From positions 2,356,001 to 2,420,000 of the forward strand of contig JAHCVI010000002.1 of the NCBI GenBank assembly GCA_019096155.1: a stretch of 64,000 bases of DNA. Reading direction: 5' to 3'. A model generated the notes under the pieces. The model did not search any database and was not told where the DNA came from. It saw only the letters and a list, made by a program, of their open reading frames with translations. Origin of the DNA: Staphylotrichum longicolle (taxonomy: Eukaryota > Ascomycota > Sordariomycetes > Sordariales > Chaetomiaceae). Positions 21,644 through 33,967 of the stretch are shown here, one piece after another. Each line of letters starts with the position of its first letter. The stretch's first letter is position 1. A program made the translations under genes and the position numbers.

Positions 21644-23430
21644 GCTGAGGCCAAGGTTGGATGCGTGCACCAGGTGTGTGAGTTGTGCGCCAGGGCTGAA
21701 AATGCGGAATGAATGAACTAGGTAATGGATGCTGGGTTAGGACGGTGTGATGCCAATTTATCTGCAGATCAAAGCCGGCAAAGATTCACAATGGCAGCCA
21801 AACATACTAGGTAAAAGACAGTGTGCCTTTCAGTTTGGATTTCTTTCTGTCAGTTGGCGATTCAACGCCCGACTGGGCTCAGGGGACAATATCAAGAACG
21901 ATCACCACGCAACAGAATTCTTATCCCTGGCATTCACAAGATCACTATGGGTTGAAAGCAATGTTGCTTACTTTAGCACAACTCAAAGTCCCTTTCTAAC
22001 ACTCGCCCTTCCCCCAACTCAAGCAAGTGATCCTCAAATTGCCAAATGGAGCTTTCCACTCCTGTCTCAAACACCAAGAAAACCAGTAGAAAGATCTTTA
22101 AAAATGAAAAATGAAAAAAAAAGGGAAAAGAAAAAGGAGAAGGACTCCGTCCTGCCCCCAAGTCCAATCAGTACGGTCCAATGAATCGCCGCAAAAACTC
22201 CAGCGTCTCTTCCGCCGTCTCCCCCTTTTCCTTCCCCTTTTGCTTCCTCTCGTGGGCTTCTCCGCCAGAGGTTTGCACCCCTGGCTTGCTGTTGTTGTCG
22301 TCGTCGGCAGCGGTTGTGGCGGCAATGACGGCGTTGGGTTTGTTAATGCTGAAAAACTCAAGTTGTCAGCTTGTGTACCTGCAAGTTTGAAAGGCGCTGG
22401 TTGGTCTTTTTGGCAAACAGAAGCGGGAAGTTCCCCCAGTGACGTTGTTTGACAACAACAAGGAACGAGGCGAGCAAGCCAACTTGTAAGTGTGATGCTT
22501 TTTGCGTTCCGCCTCTCACAGACTACCTAAGCAGTTTTCAAACCAGTCTCAGCCTTGCCATAGTGAGCCCGTTCCCCCGTCAATGAAATCTTGCTCACCG
22601 ACAACAGCAGACGTCTCCTTCTCGGAAATAATTCAGAGTGACCTCCCTCAAGACTTCCGATTTGCCTCCCTTGCCAAACTTCGTTCCGGCCAAGTACAGA
22701 TCTCGTCCCAAACGTGCCGGGCCGGATCGAATGCGGCACCAGGAGAGAGCTCATTATGACTGGGTTTCCGCAAGTCTCGTGCTGCCAGGTGCCGACACAA
22801 CCACACCACCTTCTGACGGAAACAGGAACAAACAACAGCGCCTTCTAGCGCCCCGCCCCCCCCCCCCCCCCCCCCAAAAAGAAAAAAGAACACACTCACA
22901 ACAACTCCATAGCCTCGCATCACGGACCAAGCACCCGCAGCTTCCCAACAACCCAACATCCAAAGACTCAGAAGGAGGAAAGAAAAGAGAAGAAACACAT
23001 ACCGCTCACGACGCCGTCTCTCACTGCGGCGTCCGGCCCACCCGGTCCTCTCGGCCTTCTCCCGGTGGCATTCCTCCTCTCGCTCCCTCCTGGCAACCAC
23101 CCTCGCGAAGTTGAGTCGGCGGGGGCTGCTCGTGCGCAAAGGGGTGGTGTGGGTAGCGGCGGGCAGTGGTCTTGCGCGAACTGCCGGCCAACAACCCCGA
23201 CCCGGGTGCGCAGTTTGCGCAGTAGCTGACGACAAAGATTGCGGCACAGCCCGGTGAGATGCAGTCCATAGGCGGACTCGGGCTGCAGTTCGAGACGGGA
23301 TGGGGGGTGCTCACGCTGTGCGTTCGGTGCCCTCGACTAGAGGAGCCGCACCGGCCCCAAGGCGGTGGCAGAGCATGCGGCTACGGCACACCGGGGCGAG
23401 CTATGGTGGCCGATCGCGGGCCAGCGGCTC
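21644..23430. other. 1.8 kb intergenic stretch with a C20 homopolymer
   Basis: Low-complexity sequence: A-rich at about 22100-22140 and a run of about 20 C at 22856-22875. Frames of 60-199 codons overlap on both strands without family resemblance. Upstream exons of the frame at 23431 could lie in the last 200 bp, for example from an ATG at 23259. Confidence 0.4.
22856..22875. repeat. C homopolymer of about 20 nt
   Basis: Uninterrupted C run followed by AAAAAG. Long C runs are rare and unstable, and their length in a consensus is seldom reliable. Confidence 0.85.
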
Positions 23431-23961
23431 ATGACGCTGACGTCGGGGAGCCAGCACCGATATGCGAGGGTTGGTCAGCAGGCCGTCGCAAACACGACCG
23501 GTCCGGACCTCGCCCAGGCGCTGCTACGAAACCTGGACGACAATGCTACGGTGGGGGGCGCTGTCGCGGCCGGCAATGCAGACGAGCCGAACATTATGCT
23601 CGCCCGGCTAAGGCTCGACACTCACCTGGCGGGAAGGGAGGCCCGTGATGTGATATGGCTCTACGACGACCCAAAGAGAGCGCCAGACGTGACACTGACT
23701 ATGGAGCGAGTGGGACCGGCCCTCACCTGGCTTGCCGACGAGGCGCGGCTGAATCTGGACGCGGCGCCGTTGCAGGTACGGACGGCCCTCAACACGCGGC
23801 GGCGGCGGGCAATGGTCTTGCGCGAAGGGGTGGACTTCGTGGCGGCGAGGTTTGTGTTTGTGAGTGAACTCAGAGAAAAGCTCGGTCACTGCTGGGAGAT
23901 GAGGATGGGACTGTGGAAGGGGCAGCGAGGAATAGATCTCTTGTACTGTGTGGCACAATAG
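23431..23961 (+). CDS. Hypothetical protein, probably 3' part of a larger gene
   Basis: Open frame of 176 codons from ATG 23431; the frame stays open upstream to about 23365 but without an ATG, so spliced upstream exons are likely. Third-base GC use and the amino-acid mix look coding: it includes GPDLAQALLRNLDDNATVGG, LDTHLAGREARDVIWLYDDP and GPALTWLADEARLNLD. No signal peptide, membrane segment or known motif in this part. I do not recognise the family. The minus strand over the same region is also partly open, so the call is tentative. Confidence 0.35.
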   Translation: MTLTSGSQHRYARVGQQAVANTTGPDLAQALLRNLDDNATVGGAVAAGNADEPNIMLARLRLDTHLAGREARDVIWLYDDPKRAPDVTLTMERVGPALTWLADEARLNLDAAPLQVRTALNTRRRRAMVLREGVDFVAARFVFVSELREKLGHCWEMRMGLWKGQRGIDLLYCVAQ

Positions 23962-24446
23962 GAGGCTGGCTTCGAGCGAAATCGCGGGGATGGGAGACCC
24001 GCGAGTGTGGCAGCGAGGGTCGGGACAGGGTCAGATGAGGTCGTTACGATGCCGTCGACGGGCAATTAAAAGCAGGGCAAACTGGTGTTATGTTAAACCT
24101 TTTTCATTGTTGTCAGGGGTCGTCAGGGATAGGGAAAGATGCAGGCTACTTGAACGAACTGCTCTCAGCTGTTTAGACACTCAGGGGTGAAATGCACTGG
24201 TCGTTGTCTCCATTTATTGCTTCACGGTCTCTTCACCCATTAAAGATAGGCATTAATTGATCAATTCCTCTAAACGCAGCAAGAGACGTGCTCCTTGTTG
24301 AACAACTTGTCCCTGCTAAAGAACTCCCGCTCGCACCTCTGACTCCGACAAACTCTATGCTCAATGTTGAATGCGACTGTCCCAGATGCCAAACCCAAAC
24401 GCCTTGCTTGCCATAACCCCTAAACCGCACCCAAATTCTCTATCCA
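23962..24446. other. Short intergenic stretch before the permease gene
   Basis: Lies between the 3' ends of two convergent genes. Nothing recognised. Confidence 0.45.
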
Positions 24447-26337
24447 TCATGTCTCATGAGTTGATGCTGTCATAATCATATCCCCGACTCCCTCCTTTCC
24501 CGAGCAACGGTTCTTGCACGCTGCTCCCACCCAGCTCCTGCCCAACCCGCAACGCCGTACCGTCGATAACCACAACCTCCTCGCCTCGGCGAAATCCAGG
24601 TCATCAACCACTCCGTATCCACCCCATCTCGGCCACAGCCTGGTCCACACCAGCCAGTATAAGCCCCCAAGAAGCAGCACCCCAGTCCCGACCAGGGGAA
24701 AGGCGTAGTAAGGGTAGCCGTCGGCATTCCAGTCGCTGTCGGCGGGATGAAGGGCGTGACGACGAGGAAGATGTTGAGGCAGAGGTAGATGATGGGCACA
24801 GGGAGGTATGTGTGCCAGGGCGAGGACCAGTTCTCGGACTTGATGAGTCGCAAGTAGATGAGCCCACCGGCAACGAGGTGTTGATCCAGGCGCCGGGGTA
24901 GGTGTATCTGTGGGCCGTGTCAGTCAATAATCTTGCGTCCAAGAGTGACGTAGTACGTACAGGTTGACGATGAAGTTGTAGGCTGGGCCGGGTGGAGGCG
25001 CGATGAGTACAATGACGGTGACAATCCAGTGGAGGAAGAGCTGTTGTTTGTCAGCCAACAGGCGCTTTTCAGTAGTTCTGGTGGGAATACTTACCGAAGC
25101 CGCTGGTGTGTTGAAGGGCTTGGTCGACGCCCAGAACTTGCTCCACGGCAATATCCCTTCCCTGCCCAACTCCTGGTTGACGCGGGAGTGCGCAAAGCTG
25201 ACAGCCAAGACGTTGCCGATGTTGCTGAGGGCAACAAACGCCGGAAGACTCCTGGCCGCCACACTCTCTCCAAACATGTTCCGGAAGAACAAACCAGCCA
25301 CGATGACCTCGGACTTGGCTAGCTCTCCCTTTGGAATCGCGGCAAAGTATGCGACGTTGGCGAGCACATACAGAACCGTGACTCCGACCACCGCAAGGGG
25401 TGCGGCAATCTTGAGCGTCCGCTGGGGGTTCTTCAATTCCCCCATAACATAGTTTGCATTTTCCCAGCCCTTGTAGCTGTACACCACCTGCAAGAGCGCC
25501 GTGGCGTACGCATACGCACCTCCGCCCCCGTAGCCGTCTCCCTTTTCGATTGCCCAGAAGTTGTCGAAGTTGTGGGGGTCCGGAACCAGCCGATACCCCG
25601 CCAGCGCTGCAAACCCCGAGAACACAATCAGAAGGAGCACAAGGACTTTGAAGATGCCCAAGGCATTTGTGAGTCTGAGGCCCCATTTCGGAAACACTCC
25701 GTGCAAGAGGACAACCAGCGTCATGCACGCGACGGCAATCGCTCGCGGGATCCAGCCATCGGGCATCGGGTGGCCGGCTGCGAGAAGAACATAGCGGCCA
25801 AAGGCAAGAGAGTTGCCAGCGGAGAAGCCGAGGAGAACGATTTGGACGGCGAAAACGCTTGTTGCCAAGCGCCGGGGGCGCCGGAAGACGCGCTCGAGGT
25901 AGTTCTTCTCGCCCCCTGACTTGGGGATCGCAAGGCCGAACTCTAGGTACACGCTCAAGCCGGAGAGTGTGAGGAGGCCGGCTAGTTCATGTTAGTGGCT
26001 ATCACGAAGCAGGGGACATAAAGCGACGTACCAACTGCCCAGAGCAGCAAACTGATTCCTACGGACCCGGTTGCGGCGAAGATGCTTGATGGTGTTGAGA
26101 AGACTGTGGATTGTGAGCATTTTCCAAGCCTTATCGAATCAAAGCAGTTTGAGACCTACTCCCTGTCCCAATCATCTTGTTGAGAATCAAGAATACCGCG
26201 CCGGCGACCCCAATCTTCCTTGACCCGAACTGGGAGTAAGGGAGGCCATCCTCGTCCAGGATTTCGCTCGCGGCTTCGCTGTCAATGGGGTCATCGATGG
26301 ACTCAACCACTGGCTTCTTGCCGTCGGAACGGTCCAT
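24447..26337 (-). CDS. MUP1-type methionine/amino-acid permease (frameshifted 3' end)
   Basis: Plasma-membrane amino-acid transporter of the LAT/APC superfamily. Five exons: 26337-26160, 26103-26032, 25981-25095, 25040-24961 and 24907-24447. The N-terminal cytosolic part ends in GAVFLILNKMIGTGIFSTPS, the first membrane segment with the APC glycine motif. Exon 3 carries GLSVYLEFGLAIPKSGGEKN, QVVYSYKGWENANYVMGEL and ALSNIGNVLAVSFAHSRVNQ, all typical of MUP1/MUP3. In the last exon two one-base shifts (about 24874-24880 and 24738-24742) break the frame, yet the residues on both sides (LVAGGLIYLRLIKSENWSSP, then GLYWLVWTRLWPRWGGYG) are as expected. Both sites are short C or G runs one base too short. 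The transported substrate is inferred from family only. Confidence 0.85.
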
Positions 26338-27251
26338 TTGGACCAAAAGTCAATGCGGTCTTGAGCGGCGCTGCGATCAGTCGATGCTCGCAGTCAAAAA
26401 TCGCGTGAATGCACCGAGAAGTTCAGTCAGCCGGTAATGATGCCGAACTGCGCAGTTGTCCCCGTCAACCAGCTTGCCGCTCGATCTGAGGCAACCCCCC
26501 GGGATTCCGTCGTCAGTGAGTGATGCGACACGATGGATAACGCCATGATGTCGAGGTGTGGCGAGGAAGTCGTGACTGTGCGCTAGCGGATGGCGTGCTT
26601 GATAGCGACCATGGCAGCACCCGATTGGCCCCACCAGCTCCGCGGAGCACCAAAATCTCGGCATCGGAGCCCGGATCGGACGCCGGCTCGGCATCCCGGC
26701 AGTCGTCTTGGCTGGCCCGGTGACCTCCGGTTTTGACCCAGTACTGGAAAGAAAACGGCATTACGGCATGCTGGTGATGGCGATAACAAGGTGCAATCAT
26801 AAGAACGTGGTGCAACATCATCGGTTACGACTCCTGAACTAGGACCTCAGATCCGGGTCTAGCGTCTAGCACTTGGGCTCTATGCGTTTGGCACCAGCAT
26901 GTGAGTGTGCATGACAGGTTTTCAGATCCTTATGTGGGTATAATAGCGAGCGAGTAGTCTCCAACTTTTGGAGTGAGGTACAAAACCTGGATGTTGAACA
27001 CCTCATCACGATGCAGTGATGCACCAGTACAGTTCACCCTCTCGCATGCCCCTTCTCATAAAGATACCTAGTTATAGGTAAGTAACAAAACACCATCAAT
27101 CCAATAGAGTGCTTCAGGTACCTACTTGTTTGAGACATATTCGGGGCATATCAGCTCACTTTTGTTTTGCAATGTTTAACAAATCAGAAAAACTCTGCAT
27201 TTGCTCGAGATTGCGTTAAGAATGCCTTTTTTCCCCTTTCCTCGTTTTATC

Positions 27252-27305
<54 letters not shown>

Positions 27306-27329
27306 CTCGCCACCAAACTCCCCTCCGTC
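26338..27329. other. Intergenic, permease promoter and A50 homopolymer
   Basis: Holds the permease upstream region, short GGTACCT and TACCTA..TAGGTA inverted motifs at 27066-27125, and the long A run at 27253-27302. No gene seen. Confidence 0.5.
27253..27302. repeat. A homopolymer of about 50 nt
   Basis: Uninterrupted run of A on the + strand, 28 nt beyond the DUF8021 stop codon (T run on that gene's strand). It could be a slippage-grown tract, a retroposed poly(A) tail or a consensus artefact. Confidence 0.9.
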
Positions 27330-28124
27330 TTAAACAGTAACTGTATGCACATACTTCACCTTGCCCCCTCACCCGAATCTCATGACTATCGGGCAAGCTG
27401 CCCAGCGCATCAAAGCTGCACAGCACATCCACACTCCCAACCACCTCATCAATCACATACCTCCGGTTCCCATTGTTCTTTGCGCTGCCGCCCCTCGGCA
27501 GCGAACCGCCACAGGGCGCGTGTACTGGCTGCCCTCCACCCGCTCGCAGTCCGTGCCCCAGGGGATCGAGTCGGCCGCCGTCTTGTCGGTCCACATGTCG
27601 AGGTACGCGTCGCCCACCTTCTTGAGCAGCTCCCGGCTGGGCCGCTGCGCCTCGGGGATCTCGGCCCAGCTCTCGTTGCGCAGGTAGCCCAGCGTCTTGG
27701 GCGCGTTGAAAAAGAGCGAGCCCGTCGTGGCCGCGATCGTGTCGACCAGCGTGATGACACTGGTGTCGCCGCCCTCGCCGTGGCGCAGCTGCGTGGCCAG
27801 CACGTAGGGCTTGGCGCCGGAAGACGAGACGATGAGCGTGTAGCTTGCGCAGGCGACCGTGTCGGCGGTGGACCGGGAGAGGTCGATTTTTAGGGGCTGG
27901 GCGAAGGCGGCAGCCTTCGCGAGAGTGGATGCTTTGTTGTTCTCGCGATAGGTGAAGTTGGTCGAGAGGGGGAGAGAGGCAATTGTTCCGGAGGAGACGG
28001 CCGTAACAAACTTGGAGGCGGCGGCCAGGAGGTCCTCGCGTGTGCAGGCTGCTAAGGCAGGAGTGGCTGTAGAGAGAGAAGGAGGGCAGAGGTGAGGGAG
28101 TGTGGTTGATGCTGAGGGGAACAT
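27330..28124 (-). CDS. DUF8021-domain protein, probably secreted (frameshifted)
   Basis: Start at ATG 28124; intronless in my reading, about 264 codons if the two length differences are allowed for. Residues 27-215 match the fungal DUF8021 pattern: ACTREDLLAAASKFVTA, NFTYREN, PLKIDLSRSTADTVACASYT, YVLATQLRH, VDTIAATTGSLFFNAPKTL and KVGDAYLDMWTDK, ending WGTDCERVEGSQYT. The frame then breaks in a G run at 27514-27516 (one base short). It resumes as NNGNRRYVIDEVVGSVDVLC and SLPDSHEIRV, and breaks again in the C5 run at 27364-27368 (one base long), after which GKVKYVHTVTV ends at a TAA at 27330. The secretion signal is weak, so the N-terminus may need revision. Function unknown. Confidence 0.72.
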
Positions 28125-28222
28125 GGTGATGAGAGGAGCTAGCAGTTGTAGTTCAGTTGATTCTTGGGCGCTGTCAGTCTAGAAAAAAATAACAATCAAT
28201 TCACGTGTCGATGGCCTCAAGA

Positions 28223-28231
28223 GATATATAG
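28223..28231 (-). promoter_or_regulatory. TATA-like element of the DUF8021 gene
   Basis: CTATATATC on the minus strand, about 100 nt upstream of ATG 28124, at the distance seen for the other secreted-protein genes here. Confidence 0.45.
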
Positions 28232-28814
28232 GACCTTGCTTGGGGAGTCGAACCAAGCTTTTTGCCGTGCCAACCTGCCGCCATATTACCAGTATCCTCG
28301 GGGTTTTCAAATGTGCTGTAGGCTATGAATGGTTATGGTTTCCAGAATAGATTGCTGTTGTTTATTGCCAGATTCAGCGTCATCAGTTTAGCCAACTCCC
28401 GACCCGGGAATAATGCAACCCATGGTGGCAGTTCCAGGGGTCATAATCATCCGGACAACATGCTCCAAGCTAGTAGAGCGGTTGAGGGAGGCCCTCTTAG
28501 TGCACGTTAAAACTCTATGAATCGAATGAAGAGGGATGTGAGCAGCAGGTAATGGGCTGGTTCTGCTAACCCATCGCTGTTGGTCAAATGGCACCTCTCT
28601 GCAACACCCACATAGTCGACAAATTTTTGGTAACACCTGGATGCTCACTGTTCTGCCTCAGTCTGGCTGGCCCAAGTTCAATTGGATATCTGAAGAAGCC
28701 GGTAGTATCCCAAGAAGCTGGTCAGACTCGAGTCTTTCGTTTTGGACGCATCCTGTGGAGTCCAGATCGGGGAGAACTTAAGGTAGGGTGCATTCCGTCA
28801 AAAGCGCGTAGCTG
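28232..28814. other. Intergenic, nothing recognised
   Basis: Upstream of the DUF8021 gene. Frames of 60-86 codons on both strands look accidental. Confidence 0.45.
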
Positions 28815-29050
28815 CGACTGAGCTGCTCACCTCGAGAGTCTTGGAACGTTCTTTGCAGAAGCCGAAATCCGAGAGGCACATGGTCGGCAGCAATCCTGCA
28901 GTAACGTTCGACCTCTGTCCCAATTCTCGGCTGCATTGTCCTGGTGCTGGTACTCGGGCTTTCACCTCAAGGCGACTGGACATAGAAAGCAACACGAGGC
29001 AAGAACAAACGCGACCATCATTGGCACCGGTTCTGGTCTCACAGCGGAAA
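28815..29050 (-). pseudogene. Decayed fragment of a DUF3669 gene
   Basis: On the minus strand this stretch reads CETRTGANDGRVCS and then TAGLLPTMCLSDFGFCKE, aligning with WEARIDANDVEFVL and TPGVLGPHSMWLLDFDCCKE of the intact gene at 18.7-19.8 kb. DNA similarity is also visible (for example CGAAATCC..GAG..CACATGG in both). No start, no N-terminal or C-terminal part of the domain, and key residues are changed, so it is a relic of an old duplication. The degree of drift suggests it is not recent. Confidence 0.65.
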
Positions 29051-29732
29051 CAACGGAAGCTAAGGAACTGGCTGTGGGAGGCGCAAGTTGAACATGGATC
29101 CGCCTCAGGGCCCAAAGGAGACAGACAATATCGGGCACGCTCAGATACTACATGTACTCGACGATACGTGAGCACATGCTCGCCGACTCGGCCTCTAACC
29201 CCATCTGCAGCACCAATGCTCCCAAGCGCAGGAATGTAGATCTCTAAAAATGAAACAGCCGCCAGACTGAAGAAACTGGCAACAGTGATTAACGACGGAT
29301 CTCTTTCTTCTCTGAGCGTCCATAGACACCAAAGTGCCGAACGCCACGTATGCGTCGCCGATTGAGGCAGCAACGCCATGGCTGGACGCCCATGAACTAT
29401 CTGAAGAAGAAAAGAGGAAGAAAAGGAAAACTGAAATTTTTGTGGAGAGGTGCCAGTTGAAAAAGTGCGCCAAGGAAGTGGGGCCAGCAGCTGCTCGACT
29501 CACGTGCTTGCCTGCTTGCGTCCTGGGCAGAGCCGCAGAGCTGCAGCCAACCAAACCCAGCATTCGAATTGGCCGAGCTGCCATTGGCCGCCTGAAGCCG
29601 AGGTGCCGACTTCCCTGCCGGGGCTCGATTCCGATCCGCAACTTCGCGAGTCCGGCATCATCGACCTCAATTCTCGCATTCCACGACACCACGCCGGCCC
29701 CCCAGATCCGTCCTCTGTCGCCAGCCCACATC
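29051..29732. other. Upstream region of SDH3
   Basis: Contains frames on both strands (29195-29734 on minus, 29334-29885 on plus) without family resemblance. Mostly promoter and leader of the SDH3 gene, perhaps also older relic of the DUF3669 copy at its left end. Confidence 0.45.
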
Positions 29733-30558
29733 ATGATTGCCCAGCGAGTAGGAACGACGGCGCTGCGCCGAGGTACGCGGCCCCTTCATTTGCCCTCAAT
29801 GGGGACCGCCCAATTCCCGTCGACCGGCGAGCAACAAAACGCACGGGAGCGACGGAGACGGACTGCTAACTGCATGGCAATGTAAACAGTGGCCGGCAAG
29901 CCGAACGCCTTCTTCACCGCCAACGTGGCCAAGCTCGGGCTGGCCCAGTCTCTGTCCACCACCCAGATCAGGTCCGTTGCTCCCTAGTCATCCTCGATCG
30001 AGAAACCCAACACACCCAAACCCGCAACTCGGATACGAGAAAACAAAGCACCACCCGCCCCCAACCCCAGCATCGCCAAACTAACAGCCTTCTCTCCCTC
30101 CTCCCCAAAACAGGCCCGTAGCGACCCAAAAACTCTCCCCCGCCGACGGCGCCGCCCTCCTGGCCAAGCAGCGCCTCAACCGCCCCGTCTCCCCGCACCT
30201 CGAGATCTACGACAAGCAGCAGACGTGGTTCGGCGGCTCCGCCTGGCAGCGCATCACGGGCGCCACCTTCAGCGGCGGCCTGTACGTGTTCGCGACCGCC
30301 TACCTGGCCGCGCCCCTCATCGGCTGGCACCTCGAGAGCGCGTCGCTCGCCGCCGCCTTCGGCGCCCTGCCCTTCGCCGCCAAGGGCGCCCTCAAGTTCC
30401 TCGCCGCCTGGCCGTTCGCCTTCCACGCCATCAACGGCGTCCGCCACCTCGCCTTCGACATGGCCGTCGGCTTCCACCGCCAGACCATCATCAAGACCGG
30501 GTGGTACATCTGGGGCGCGTCGGTGGTCTCGGGGCTGTACCTTGCTTTCTTCCTCTAA
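29733..30558 (+). CDS. SDH3: Succinate dehydrogenase cytochrome b560 subunit (complex II)
   Basis: Membrane anchor of complex II that binds heme b and ubiquinone in the inner mitochondrial membrane. Three exons, 29733-29772, 29890-29971 and 30114-30558, 188 aa with phases closing. The first two exons code a basic presequence. The mature part begins near KQRLNRPVSPHLEIYDKQQT and has WQRITGATFSGGLYV, three hydrophobic segments, and the family signature HAINGVRHLAFD, whose first His (residue 145) and second His (residue 152) match the heme-site region. The final segment ends YLAFFL at the stop. Two small 5' exons separated by about 120-140 nt introns make the gene easy to mis-start. Confidence 0.95.
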
Positions 30559-31010
30559 AGGGTGAGGATAGGTGTTTAGGTGTTTTGTGAGAGTGCGGGG
30601 GGTTGGAGGGAGGAGTGCGAGGAGGATGATGTAGGTTTGAAGGGGTAGAAGGCTCTTGGGGGTGGGAAAGACTGTCACGATTACGGATTGGTCTAGGGAG
30701 GGTTAGACAAGAGAGGAACACCATGTATGGACTATCACAAAATCCGAGAGGAGCTGTTTCTTTGTCGCGCACTGATGGGCTGGACACTTGGTAAGGCCAG
30801 CGAAAGTTGTATTCTTTGGAATGTTACCATATCCATCTGCCTGAAACGTCCCCTCGACCTCCTTGCCGAGACTTCCAACTCGGGCTATAAAAAATCAAGA
30901 AATGCAAATCCCGACGACAGCGACCCTGTTGACTCCCTAACGCCTTGCTTACCCGTTCCGCCATCCCAAGTGCCAATGTTCTGAACCGACGAAACCGACG
31001 GACCACCTTC
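30559..31010. other. Intergenic between convergent SDH3 and TAF6
   Basis: Holds both 3' UTRs. No gene recognised; frames on the minus strand are extensions of antisense SDH3 sequence. Confidence 0.5.

Positions 31011-33967
<2,957 letters not shown>

Noticed and set aside
28240..28265. GGAGTCGAACCAAGC, a possible tRNA T-arm
   Set aside because: Loop length is wrong and no cloverleaf forms around it.
28815..29050. RIP mutation as the cause of the DUF3669 relic
   Set aside because: By eye the changes are not dominated by C-to-T or G-to-A, and a quantitative test could not be run; left as a check, not a claim.
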